Shown here in pieces: positions 11,194 through 22,000 of a DNA stretch of 64,000 nucleotides. Both the position numbers and the translations under genes were made by a program. The DNA lies in NCBI RefSeq assembly GCF_000430705.1, contig NZ_AUMN01000014.1:62001-126000 (forward strand), in the 5' to 3' direction. The first letter of the stretch is position 1. Each line of letters starts with the position of its first letter. Below the pieces are notes generated by a model that saw nothing but the letters and a program-made list of their open reading frames with translations, made no database searches and was not told where the DNA came from. Source of the DNA: Arthrobacter castelli DSM 16402. GTDB lineage: Bacteria; Actinomycetota; Actinomycetes; Actinomycetales; Micrococcaceae.

Positions 11194-13653
11194 TCATCGT
11201 GATTTCCTTCCGCCGGAGCGTCTGCGTGCCATTGCGGTCCGGGCGTCGTGGAACAGCGAGCGCGGCGAATACTTGGCCCGCTGCCGCTTCCAGAAACCGA
11301 CCGAACCATGCATGTCATCCAGCGAGGTGCGCACGTGGTCCCAATACCGGGACACCTGCTCCTCGGTCGGCTCCCCCGCACCGAAAATGGCCGCGTCAGC
11401 ATGATGGGCCAGCGCCGACGTCGACGCCCGGCTGCCTTCGAAGCTCTCCCCCAAGTTGGCGGCGGTCTCCCGCCGCGTGGACTTGGGGTTGATGGTGGCT
11501 CCCAGGTCGGTGGCCAGCGAGAGGATTTCGCTCCATCCGCCGTGCACCCGCTGGGCGGGTAAGCCGAGCCAGGCACGCCGCTTCCGCCGTCGAAGTTTCA
11601 GCAGTGCGATCAGCAGCAGCGGCAGCAGCAGGATCAATACCGGAATAATGACGGCGACAATCGCGATGATCAGCGGCCCCCAGATGTCCCAGAAGGTCTT
11701 TTCCTCTTCCTGGGCGTCCAGCGGGTCGGGAGCGGAATCCGGCGGCAATTCGGCCGGCTCCTGCGGCGGCGGTGGCGGCTGCAGCACCTGCGGCTTCGGG
11801 GTGGACTTGGGCTGCGGTTCCGGCGGGATCGGCACGTTGTCCTCGTCCGGCGTCGGATTGAATGGCACCCATCCCACATGCTCAAAAGCGATCTCCACCC
11901 AGGCGTGCACGTCCTCGCCCTGGATGGCAATCGTCTTGGCGCCGGCCTCGTCTTCGGGCGGATAGAAACCCATCACCACGCGGGCCGGCATCCCGAGATG
12001 CCGGGCCATCAGGGCCATCGCGACGGCGTATTGTTCGTCGTCGCCGACCATCTGCTCCGCGTCCAGCAAGGCGGTGATCCGCGCTGCGCCGTGGCCGGAC
12101 AGGCTCGGTGTCTCGTTCTCCTTGCCGTTGCTGAAGAATCCTTGCTCTTTCAGCGCCGCTTCGATGTTGCGGGCCTGTTCGATCGGGGTGGTGGCCTCTC
12201 CGACGAGTTCATTGGCTTTGACGCCGACAATCGGCGGCACGTTGGTGGGTTTGGGCAGCGACAGGTTGGCAAAGTCGTACTGCGCAAGCTGATCGTCGGT
12301 GTATTGGTCCGGGTAGGTCACGCTCAGCCCGTAGGTGCTGCCGGGCCGGATTCCCGAGGTGGTCAGCAGCGTGCCGGAACCGTTGTTGTAGAACAGCGAC
12401 TGGCCGATTTCCCGCTGCCGGTCGCCGGTGAGGTTTATCCCGTTCATGGAGCCGCTGGAGGGCACCCATACGCCCCGGTAATCCTTGATAGTGACCTGCA
12501 GTTGGGCCGCGCCTTTGCCGTTCTGCAGTCCTCTGTCCGCGCCGCCCAGCGTCTTCGCATCGCCGACCGGAGCAAAGTTGCCTGCCCCGGCGGGATTGAC
12601 GTTGTAAACAACCCCGTTATACGCATTCATCGCCGCCAGCCGGATCCGGGCGCCTTCAGGCAGCCCCTTCACGGTGAACAGCGTCTCCTCGGCCTGGTCC
12701 TGCACATAGTAACGGAAGCTCATCAGCGGGCTGGGATAGTCGTACAGTTCCAGCGGAGGGACGACGACGTCGCGCAGCACCTGCCGCTCTCCCCCGCTGC
12801 TGAAGACGGGGACGACGGCGATAGTCACCGTGCTGGCGACCGCCAGCACTGCTGCCCCGGCACCGAGGCGCCGCACCCGTCCCGACCGCGCCGCCGCCGC
12901 ATCGGCGTCCGGCTGGTTCGCCGACACCGCAGTGGTGTCGTCGGTGCGTGCCTGGTCCCAGCGGTAGGACAGCCACACCACGCTGATCACGGTCAGCAGC
13001 ACGCCGCGCAGCAGTGGCATGACGGCGTCGTCGGTGCCAAAAGCGATACCCAGCACAAAGAGGGTGACCACCGGGATCACCGCCCAGACAGGATGCCGGG
13101 TCCGCCACGCCAGGCTGGAGGCAATGACGGCGGTGACCAGCGAGCTGAGGAACGGCACAATCAGCATGCCGTTGTCCGTGCCCACCGGGGCGGCGATAGT
13201 AAGCAGCTGTTTCCAGGCAAAGACGATGCCCAGCAGCAGTGAGGTCAGCGAATCGAAGGTGGGAAACACTCCCAGCCACGCCTGGACCGGGGTGGCCAGG
13301 GCACTGCCGGTCAGCAGGTACACCACGAGAGTCAGCGCCAGCATGACCAGCAGCTGGAGCCGGTACCGTGCCCCGAACCATGCGGTGCCCAATCCGAGCA
13401 GAATTCCGCCGAACCCGGCCACCAGGTAGCGCAGGTCGCCGCCGAAGCTGGGGCCGAAGCCGGCGACGCAGATGCCCAGCAGGACCAGCAGCACCACCGC
13501 GTCGATGCTGTATTGCAACGGCGTGCGCTGCGGTGCCTTCCCGCCGCGGGGGCGACCGGCAGCCCCGCGGGAGTCGCTGCGGGAGTCACCGCGGGAATCG
13601 GTGCTGCGGGAGTCGCCGGATGCGGCACCGCGTCCTTCCGTGCCGACGCTCAT
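11194..13653 (-). CDS. Transglutaminase-fold membrane protein (TgpA-like) with altered catalytic triad
   Basis: The 819-residue protein has a disordered Ser/Arg-rich N-tail, six or more membrane helices (about 50-285), an outside transglutaminase-core domain (about 310-605), a Pro-rich spacer and a last helix (about 658-686) with a basic cytosolic tail. In active TgpA-type proteins the core reads GxC, then HAW and FDPTP. Here these are GDDEQYA (Asp539 in place of Cys), HAW (His583 kept) and FNPTP (Asn599 in place of Asp). It should therefore lack cysteine-dependent transglutaminase or protease activity and may act as a scaffold or binding domain. It overlaps the DUF58 gene by 4 bp, the usual MoxR-DUF58-transglutaminase order. 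Confidence 0.9.
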   Translation of the reverse strand: MSVGTEGRGAASGDSRSTDSRGDSRSDSRGAAGRPRGGKAPQRTPLQYSIDAVVLLVLLGICVAGFGPSFGGDLRYLVAGFGGILLGLGTAWFGARYRLQLLVMLALTLVVYLLTGSALATPVQAWLGVFPTFDSLTSLLLGIVFAWKQLLTIAAPVGTDNGMLIVPFLSSLVTAVIASSLAWRTRHPVWAVIPVVTLFVLGIAFGTDDAVMPLLRGVLLTVISVVWLSYRWDQARTDDTTAVSANQPDADAAAARSGRVRRLGAGAAVLAVASTVTIAVVPVFSSGGERQVLRDVVVPPLELYDYPSPLMSFRYYVQDQAEETLFTVKGLPEGARIRLAAMNAYNGVVYNVNPAGAGNFAPVGDAKTLGGADRGLQNGKGAAQLQVTIKDYRGVWVPSSGSMNGINLTGDRQREIGQSLFYNNGSGTLLTTSGIRPGSTYGLSVTYPDQYTDDQLAQYDFANLSLPKPTNVPPIVGVKANELVGEATTPIEQARNIEAALKEQGFFSNGKENETPSLSGHGAARITALLDAEQMVGDDEQYAVAMALMARHLGMPARVVMGFYPPEDEAGAKTIAIQGEDVHAWVEIAFEHVGWVPFNPTPDEDNVPIPPEPQPKSTPKPQVLQPPPPPQEPAELPPDSAPDPLDAQEEEKTFWDIWGPLIIAIVAVIIPVLILLLPLLLIALLKLRRRKRRAWLGLPAQRVHGGWSEILSLATDLGATINPKSTRRETAANLGESFEGSRASTSALAHHADAAIFGAGEPTEEQVSRYWDHVRTSLDDMHGSVGFWKRQRAKYSPRSLFHDARTAMARRRSGGRKSR

Positions 13654-14933
13654 GCCGCGGCCCTCTGCAACACGAGTCCCAGCTCGGACAGCTGGCCGAT
13701 GGTGAGCACGGTCAGGTCGCCGATTGAGGCACGGGACACGGACGCGCCGGTGTGGCAGCGGATGGCGAAGCAGCGGATGCCGGCGGGAATGGCGGCCGCT
13801 GCCGAGCGCAGCTGCGTCGCCGACACTCCAGCGCCCACCACCAGGAAGGCAACCGATGCGTTGGGGACGGCGTCGGCGGTGATCCGGGCCAGGTCGACGG
13901 CGTTCTTCCGCAGCCGGGTTCCGGTCAGCCGGGTCATGTCGTCGAGCATGTTCTTGCCGGTCTCGGTGCGCAGCGGCCCGAACTGGGTGAGCACACTGAG
14001 ATTGCGCTCCTCCCTGATGGCCTGCAGTCCAATGGAGGCGCCGACCGAAATGGCAAGTTCCAGGTCGTCGTCGGCGTCGTACTCATCGGTGTTGATGGAC
14101 ACGGCAATGGCCAGATGCGCCCTGCGGGTCTCTTCGAACTGGCGCACCATCAGCTGCCCGGTGCGGGCCGTGGTCTTCCAATGGATGTGGCGGCGATCGT
14201 CACCTGGCACGTAATCGCGCAGGGCGTGGAAGGACACGTCCGAGTTGGACAATTCCCGGGTGGGCAGCCCTTCCAGGTCGCGGATGAACCCGGACGCGGA
14301 GCCGACCAGCGCCGTGGTGGCCGGATGCACGAACAGGTCTTCGGGCTCGGTCCATTCCATTTGCCGGCGCAAGAGGTTCAGCGGGTCCTCGCGCACCGAG
14401 CGCACCGGCCCCACCACGATGACGGCGCGCCGGGCGGTGGGAATGGTGAACAGATCCTCGTGCACCTGTCCCGGCTTCATCCTCGGCAGATGGAACATCG
14501 CCGTCGCCGCCCCGACCGGCAGTTCCAGCGCGGCCGGCAGCATCGGACGCTTGGCGATATTGGTGACTTCGACGCTGCCCACCGCCCGGTCGCCGACGGC
14601 CACGCGGGTGCGGGCGAGGTCGAGCTCAACGCCGTAGATAGACCTGCCGACGATGAACGGGATGGCCAGCACCAACATCAAGGTCCCCACCAGCGCGGCG
14701 ACGACGGCTTCCACCCAGTCAAAGGCCAGGCCCAGAGTCCAAAAGAGTACGACGGCGGCCAGCAGCAGCCAGCCGATGGGACTGACGAACGTGCTGGCAG
14801 GGCCCAGCCACCTACCGGACCAGCGGCGGACTGTGGACGTCGCCGGTTCGGCAACCATCCGCGTGACGGAGACAGCCTCCGACCACAGGGACGCCGGATG
14901 GAGGCGGCGCTTGTCTGCGGTGTTGCTCGGCAT
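13650..14933 (-). CDS. DUF58 domain protein
   Basis: 427 residues from the ATG at 14933, which has an AGGGA site and avoids running into the moxR gene; the frame itself stays open further upstream. Two hydrophobic helices (about 50-95) are followed by a domain with the FVHPATTAL and DYVPGDDRRHIHWKTTARTG motifs; the latter is the DUF58 hallmark. DUF58 proteins carry a von Willebrand-A-like fold and are almost always paired with MoxR ATPases, which are thought to act on them as chaperones. Here it joins a transglutaminase-fold protein downstream (4-bp overlap) and moxR upstream (32-bp gap). Confidence 0.92.
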   Translation of the reverse strand: MPSNTADKRRLHPASLWSEAVSVTRMVAEPATSTVRRWSGRWLGPASTFVSPIGWLLLAAVVLFWTLGLAFDWVEAVVAALVGTLMLVLAIPFIVGRSIYGVELDLARTRVAVGDRAVGSVEVTNIAKRPMLPAALELPVGAATAMFHLPRMKPGQVHEDLFTIPTARRAVIVVGPVRSVREDPLNLLRRQMEWTEPEDLFVHPATTALVGSASGFIRDLEGLPTRELSNSDVSFHALRDYVPGDDRRHIHWKTTARTGQLMVRQFEETRRAHLAIAVSINTDEYDADDDLELAISVGASIGLQAIREERNLSVLTQFGPLRTETGKNMLDDMTRLTGTRLRKNAVDLARITADAVPNASVAFLVVGAGVSATQLRSAAAAIPAGIRCFAIRCHTGASVSRASIGDLTVLTIGQLSELGLVLQRAAA

Positions 14934-14965
14934 GATGTCCCTGTATCTGGTTCGGCGGGTGGGTG

Positions 14966-15937
14966 TTAGACGGAGGACCGCTGCTGGGGTGCGGCTACAT
15001 CGCTGAGCACCCGCTTGAGGACGGCTTCGGCGCTGGCCCCGGCGAACTCCGCCTCCGGGTCGAGTACGAACCGGTGCAGCCACACGGCCGGTGCCAGCTC
15101 CTTGACGTCATCGGGCAGCACATAGTTGCGCCCCTGCGACGCGGCCCATACCTTGGCGGTCCGGACCATTGCCAGCGCACCGCGCACGCTGACACCCAGC
15201 CTGGTCTCGGCGGCGTTCCGTGTTTCCTCAGTCAACCGGGATATGTACTCCAGTACCGCGGTGTCGATATGGGTGGTGGTGGCCAGGTCCGCCATGTCCG
15301 TCACCGCGCTGGTGGTGATGATCGGGCTGAGCGTCTTGGACCGGTCCCGGGTGGCCGCCCCGCCGAGGAGTTCAACCGTCGAAGCGTGGTCCGGGTAGCC
15401 GATTGACGTCTTGATCAGGAACCGGTCCAGCTGGGCTTCGGGCAGCCGGTAGGTGCCGGCCTGCTCGATGGGGTTCTGGGTGGCAAGCACCATGAACGGC
15501 CGGCCGGCCTCATAGGTCTGGCCATCGACGGTGACCCGGGACTCCTCCATCACCTCCAGCAGCGCCGACTGGGTCTTCGGCGAGGCCCGGTTGATCTCGT
15601 CGGCCAGCACGACATTGGCGAAGATCGGCCCCTTGTGGAACTCGAATTCCTGGGTTTTCTGGTCGTAGATCGTCACGCCTGTGACATCGGAGGGCAGCAG
15701 GTCCGGGGTGAACTGGATGCGGGAGTCCGTTCCCTGCAGCGTGGCCGCCAGCGATCTGGCCAGCATGGTCTTGCCGGTGCCGGGGGCGTCCTCGAAGAGC
15801 ACGTGACCCTCGGCGAGCATCGCGGTCAGCGTCAGGCTCACCACATCGGTCTTGCCCAGGACGGCGTGGCCGACGTTGCGGACCAGCTTGTCAAAGGTTT
15901 CCGCAAACCATTCGGCCTGCTCCGTGGTCATCGCCAT
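14966..15937 (-). CDS. MoxR-family AAA+ ATPase
   Basis: 323 residues with Walker A APGTGKT at 51-57, Walker B VVLADEINRA, sensor 1 ATQNP and the helical lid typical of MoxR proteins. MoxR ATPases remodel or mature partner proteins, often those with VWA or DUF58 domains, and the next gene is DUF58. It lies 65 bp downstream of the giant surface protein gene, in the same leftward transcription unit. Confidence 0.95.
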   Translation of the reverse strand: MAMTTEQAEWFAETFDKLVRNVGHAVLGKTDVVSLTLTAMLAEGHVLFEDAPGTGKTMLARSLAATLQGTDSRIQFTPDLLPSDVTGVTIYDQKTQEFEFHKGPIFANVVLADEINRASPKTQSALLEVMEESRVTVDGQTYEAGRPFMVLATQNPIEQAGTYRLPEAQLDRFLIKTSIGYPDHASTVELLGGAATRDRSKTLSPIITTSAVTDMADLATTTHIDTAVLEYISRLTEETRNAAETRLGVSVRGALAMVRTAKVWAASQGRNYVLPDDVKELAPAVWLHRFVLDPEAEFAGASAEAVLKRVLSDVAAPQQRSSV

Positions 15938-16001
15938 CTGCGTTCCTTACTTTCTGTCAGTGTCAGTCGGGCGTGCTGTGCACAATGCTGCCGGCCGACC
16001 A

Positions 16002-19000
16002 TTAGCACGGATCCATCCCCTTCGGCGGGCTGGTCCCGAACTCGGTATGGATGCCCTTGATGATATGGCCGTCGTTCCTGGACCGGTTGCCCGACGACTG
16101 CAGGTACCAGGGGATCCCGCTGGACATGTAGTAGCACTTGGAGGTGATACTGCTGGCAGGCATGTCACGGGAGTTGCCCGAGGGGTAGGCCCAGTGGTCG
16201 CCATAGCAGTTGTTCGGATCAGCGTTCCCGTCGAAGTTGTCCCACTCGCCGTACTTCTCCATACAGGTTCGCACGTTCGTATTCACCACGCCGGTGGTCC
16301 ACGGCCCCGGCGGATCCGGCGGCGGAGGCGGCGGCTCGGCTCCCGTCGTGCCGGAGGCCGAGACGACATTGCAGTTGTCCCGCGAGTTGCAGCTGCGCAC
16401 CTTGAGGGTGTGCTTCTGGTCGTACCCGTTGCCCACGGTGCGGGAACCGCTGAACCCGGCGTTGTGCCAGCCGCCGCCATCAATCTTGATTTGGACTCTT
16501 GCCACGTCGTGCGTGTTCCGGTTTGGGCCGGACCAGCGCACCCTGATACTCGTTTCGCCCTCGGAACCATTCGTCGCCGAGGCGCTCGGGGTGCCGGGCG
16601 ATCCGTAGGGCGACGCGCTGGCCGCCGCACTCGCCGAACCGGTGTAGCTGGCCCCATTACTGGAGGAGATCGCGGTAATCCTCACGCTGTGCCGGGTGCC
16701 GTTGCTGAACCCGCCAACGGTCTCACCGCTGGTGATGCCCATGGTACGTCCATCGCTGAACGTGGCCCGGTAGCGGATCTCACTGGCCTTGGCGCCATTT
16801 CGCTGCGCGGCGGTCAACTGGTTGAACTTCACCGTGATGGCGCGCCCGGACCCGCCGGTATTCGCCGGAGTGGCCGATACGCCCTTCACCGTTCCCGGTT
16901 TCCCGAAGGCACGGCGCGGCGCCGACGGCGCGCTTTGCGCACTGGTGCCGGCCTTATTCGTGGCCGAGACGGTGAACGTGTAGTTCGCCTCGGCATTCGG
17001 CACGGTGATGGCCTGGCTGGTGCCTTGCACTTCCATAGTGCGCTGCACTGAACCGCCGCGGAGGACCTTGAGGGTGTAATGCTCCACCGGATCGCCGTTA
17101 GTGGCCGGTGCATTCCAATTCACTTGCAGTTGCGTCCGGTCGCCCACCGGCTTGAGGCGCTGGGTCGACGGCGCCTGCGGCACGGACGGTTTGCCGGCCG
17201 GGATCTCCGAGGCCGAGTAGGCGCTCCATTTCGACGGATCCGGCGCGTCGTTCACCGCCTGCACCTGGACCTTATAGGGCACGCCGTTCTGCAGGCCGCC
17301 CCACGTGAGGCTGTTGCCGGTGACGCCGGTCTTGGTGGCGCCGCCGCCCGGCGGTGCCGGAGAGATGCGCAGGTTGAAGCTGTGCACCGGCGATCCCGGC
17401 GTCGGCGGTGTCTTCCAGGAGACCTTCAGCTCACCGTCGCCGAATTTCAGCTGCGGTGGCTGCGGTTGTTCGGGCTTGGCATCCGGACGTGCCTCGGCCG
17501 ACTGCGGCGACGGATCGGAGGTGCCCACCTCGTTGGTCGCAGTCACTGTGAACCGGTAGATGGTGTCGTTGGTCAGCCCGCTGATGGTGCAGGTGGTCGA
17601 CGCGCAGTCCTGGCTGACGCCATGGGTGCCCTTCACCGTGTAGTTGGTGATGGGAGATCCGTTGTTGCTCGGCGGACGCCAGGACAACACCACTGTCTGG
17701 TCCCGGACCTCTTCGACGCTGGGGGTGCCGGGAACATCGGGTGCACCCTTGACCGTCAGCTTGACCTTCGCCTGGGCGAACCGGCCGGGGTCTTCCGTCT
17801 TGTCCGCGATGGTGTAGCGCACCACCATCGTTCCCACGAAGTCCGATGAGGGGGTCACCGCCACCGAATCACCGGAGATCGAGGCGGTGCCTTCTCCGGT
17901 TTCCACCGTCGCTTCGACAATCTTCAGCGGGGTATCTTCGTACGGGTTCACGTCGTTGGCCAGCACGTTGACGGTCTCTGTTTCGCCTTGCACTGCGTCG
18001 GATACGACGTCGTTGTTCGCCACCGGCACCGGACGGTTGGAAGCTGTGGTCGTCACTGTCACCGATGCCGTGACGGGGTCGCTGCGCCCGTCGGTCACGC
18101 TGAGGTTGATGTCGCCGACGTAGCCGGCGTCGGTGCCGTCCTTGGCGCGCACGTGCAGCACGCTGCCATCAAGCGACGCTTCATACCCCGCCGGGATCCC
18201 GCCTTCAATGGCGAATTCGAGGTCGTCCCGATCGCGTTTGTCGGGGTCCTTGGCCAGTTGCGCAAGATCCAGGCTCTGCCCGTCCTCGGCCTCGGCCACC
18301 TCCATGGTGGAGCTGCTGAACGTCGGCGGGGTGTTGGTCTCCGGATCCGGGATGACTTCGGTCAGCACCGTCAGGGTGGCCTTGTTTCCGTCCGGGTCGT
18401 CCGGGCCGGACCCGTCGGTGACTTCGAAGGTCACCGACCCCGGGCCGCCATAGTCCTCGCCGGCGGTATAACGCAGCGTCTGCTCGTCGACCACCATGTC
18501 TTCGTTGCTGTTGCCAATACCGCTGACCGATTCGGCCACGGTGATCCGCGGGCTGCGCCCCTCGCGGACCTGAACCAGTTCTTCCAGGTTCAGCTCGATG
18601 GTCTCGCCGGCATCGACCTTGATCGGTTTGTGGTCCTTCAGGGTCGGCAGCTGGTCCCCCACGCCGGGAACCCAGATCACCGCTGTCGCCTTGCCGCCGT
18701 CGATGTCGGTGACCGTGTAAGGGATGATCTGCGGGCCGGGCTTGAGCTCGATCAGTGCCTCGTTGTTCTTCACGCTGGCTGTGGGGTTGTTGTCCGGGAA
18801 ACTGATCTTCAGGTCCTCGGTGACCCCGTCCGGGTCCTGGTCATTCTCCAGCACGGGCACGGACACCGCGGTCTTGCCCAGCGTCTCGGCAGTCGTCACC
18901 CGGTCGTCCCGGGCAATCGGCCGGTGCAGCGGGGCGTTCTTGTCCACATCGAGACGGACGACGGCGGAGGCCTTGGCGCCGCGTTCGTCGGCGATGCCGT

Positions 19001-22000
19001 AGCGCACCGTGGCGATCCCCTCCTGGCCGGGAGCGGTGGCCAGCACAGTGTCCTTCTTGACCTTCGCCTTCATGACTTTGTCGGCGGACAGGTCGTCTTT
19101 GACCAGCGCGATGGCGTCGCCGTCGGGGTCCGAGTCATTGCGCAGCACGTCCATGGAGACCCGTTTGCCCGGCCGGATCTTGACGCTGTCGTCGATGGCC
19201 ACGGGCTTTTGGTTGGTTTCAGGTTTGGGTGCGATGCCCACCAGCACGGTCCCGGTGCTGACGGCGCCCATCCGGTCACGGACCTTATAGGTGAACGAGT
19301 CAGTTCCGCTGCCGTTGCCGGCGGCCACGTAGTCAATGTAGTTGCTGCCCACCAGGGCCGTCCCCTGTTTCGGGGCGGACTCAATCCCCACCAGCTGCAC
19401 CGAGTCGCCGTCGGCGTCGATGCCGTTCAGCGGTACCGGGATCCGGATGGACGATCCGGCCAGCACCCGGCCGGTCAGGTTTTCCGGGTCCGGCCGCGAG
19501 TTCCGTTCGGGGTCCTTGGCCCGGATGTTGATGGTGACCTGGGCGGAATCTTTCTGTCCGGCACTGTCCACCACGTTGTAAATCGCGTGAACAGTCTTCG
19601 CCTTCGGCCCGGCGATGAACCTGAGCTTGTCCTGGGCGACGAACAGGCGTCCGTGCTTGGGATCGATCCCCTGCACCAGCTTGGGATCGAGGCTCAGCTC
19701 GTCCCCGTTGGGATGAGTGTCGTTGTCCAGCACATCGATCGTGACGACGTCGCCGGCGCGCACCGTTGCCTCGTCGGCGGTGGCCTGAGGCGGCTCCAGG
19801 GTGGCCGGTGGCGGCACCGGAATCACGCTCACCTCACCGGTGGACGAGGACGTGCCATTGGAGACCGTGTATTCAATGGAGACGTTGCCCTTGAGGCCGT
19901 GGCTATCGGTGATGCGCAGGATGTTGTGGTTCAGGATTGCGACGTTGAGCCCGGAGTCCTTGGGGACATCGACGGACTGGACCACCAGCACCCCGCCATT
20001 GGGATCGGTGTCATTGCCCAGCACATCCACCAGCACATCGCCTTCCGACGGCAACAGGCCAACGTCGCGGACCGCGACCGGGGCGCCTTCGGAATTGTCG
20101 GCCTTGACGTCGACACGGATCAGCCCGGTGGAGCTGGCCGGATCGTTGGTGACCAGGTACTTCAGGTAATAGGTGCCAGGCGTCGAGGACTCCACGGTCA
20201 GGGTGCCGGCGTCGTAGTTCGCGTTGAACTCGACGTTGTTTTCCGGGTCCACCCTCGCCAGCCGCAACGAGCCGCCATTGGGGTCGAGGTCATTCTTCAG
20301 CGGCGCGATCATCACTTCCTGGCCCACCGAGGTGGAAACGTGGTCAGGGTTGGCCACCGGAGGCAGCGCACCGGGCGGGCGCACATCCATTGTCACGGTG
20401 CCCTCGGTGGTTGACCGGCCGTCGGAGACGGTGATCTTCACTTCCTTCTCGCCAAAGGTCGTGCCGATGTCCTGGAAGGTGATCCGCCCGTCCGGGCGGA
20501 AACGGACCTGGTCGCCCTTTGTGGTCGCCTGGGCGTCCACCAGGAACAGGTCGTCGCCGTCCGGGTCGATCCAGTCGGAGAGCACGTTCTGGCTGATGGT
20601 TTTGCCTTGCTCCAGCAGGATCCTGGTCTCCCGCTTCCGTTCCGGCGGCTTGTTGCTGTCCGGCCCCCGGACCACCAGTTGGACCGTGGCCTGGTCCGTT
20701 CCGCCCCGGCCGTCATCGGCCTCGTAGGTGAAACTGTAGGTGCCCTTCTTGGCGTCTTCGGGAACCACCACCTGCATTCCGGTGCCGTCGTAGATCTTCT
20801 GCAGCTTGCCGACGTCGGGAGCGTCACCGACCAGGCTCGCGGTCAGCAGGTCCCCGTCCGGGTCCGAGTCATTGTCCAGGATGGGCAGCAACGTGGTGCG
20901 TCCCGGCCGGACGCCGTAGGCATCATCCTTGGCTTCGGGCGGACGATTCTTCTTGGTCCGGTCCGGAAGCGTGTCGATCGGGTTGTCGTCGGCGGAATCC
21001 TCTTCCTCTTCGTCCGACTTATCCGGCGGCGGGATGATGTCGTCCCAGTTGTTGACCAGCTTCATGTTCTCGTTGACCAGCCAGATATTGCCCGAGATGA
21101 GGTCATTGAGCACCACCACATCGCGGTTGACCCGGAAGGACAGCTCCGCGTCCCCGGCGATTTTGGGGATGGTGGTTTTCTGGTCGTTCCCGTTCGAGGC
21201 GCAGTCCCTCAGGTACAGGCCGGCTCCGGACCACGCCGAATGCACACAGCCGCCCATCTGCACCGGCCGTGCGGGGTCCCCTTGGGCGTCCAGGGGCACC
21301 GTCGTCGCGTCGGAGCCGTCGAGGGGCTGCTTGATCAAGCCCCGGCCGGTGGCCAGTGCCACGAAGTCGCTTTCCGGCCCGCTCTGCTGCAGACGCGCGT
21401 CCTGGCCGGCGTCCAGCTTCACGGTGCCGCCGGGCAAATACAGCGTGGAGGTGGCGCCGTCGAACACCACCGGTTCGCCGCCAACGGCTGCTAGCTGGAT
21501 GTCTTGAGCACCGGCCAGCCCGTCGACGCCGGTGGTTTCCTCCCGCACCACCTGGCCCTCGGCATCGACTTCGATTTCGGTGATTTCTCCGGCACCGGTG
21601 TCGGCAACGAAGACTACGTCCTCGTCGCTGACGGCGGCGGCGCTGCCCGGTGATGCTTTCAGCGTCGGATCCGTCGCCTCGGCGCTGAACGAGCTCAAAG
21701 ACTCATTGGTGGTCACCCACACTTCGCCGGTCTTGGGCTTGGTGATTGCTATGGTGTCCTGGCCCAGCGAGACGTCCGCGTTGGCCGGCAACTGCTGTTC
21801 ATTGCCCAGCGCCACCTTGGCCACATCCACCGGATTGAGGGTGGAGTGGGCGTTGTTCTCCATATAGACAGTGGAGGCGTGCTGCTTCACGTCGAATTTG
21901 GCACTGTTGGCGAGGAATCCGCCGTCGAGCACCTTGGACTGATAATTGAGGTGGCCCACCAGGTTCTGTGATTTGTTGGTGACCCAGACGCCGCCGTCGT

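Noticed and set aside
14934-15083. Upstream extension of the DUF58 frame
   Set aside because: It would overlap moxR by 118 bp with Arg-rich non-homologous sequence; the ATG at 14933 has a ribosome site.
17988-20414. 808-codon open frame antisense to the giant surface-protein gene
   Set aside because: Long antisense frames are expected in GC-rich DNA with strong third-position bias. It has His/Arg/Gly-rich composition, no domain, and the sense strand is plainly coding.
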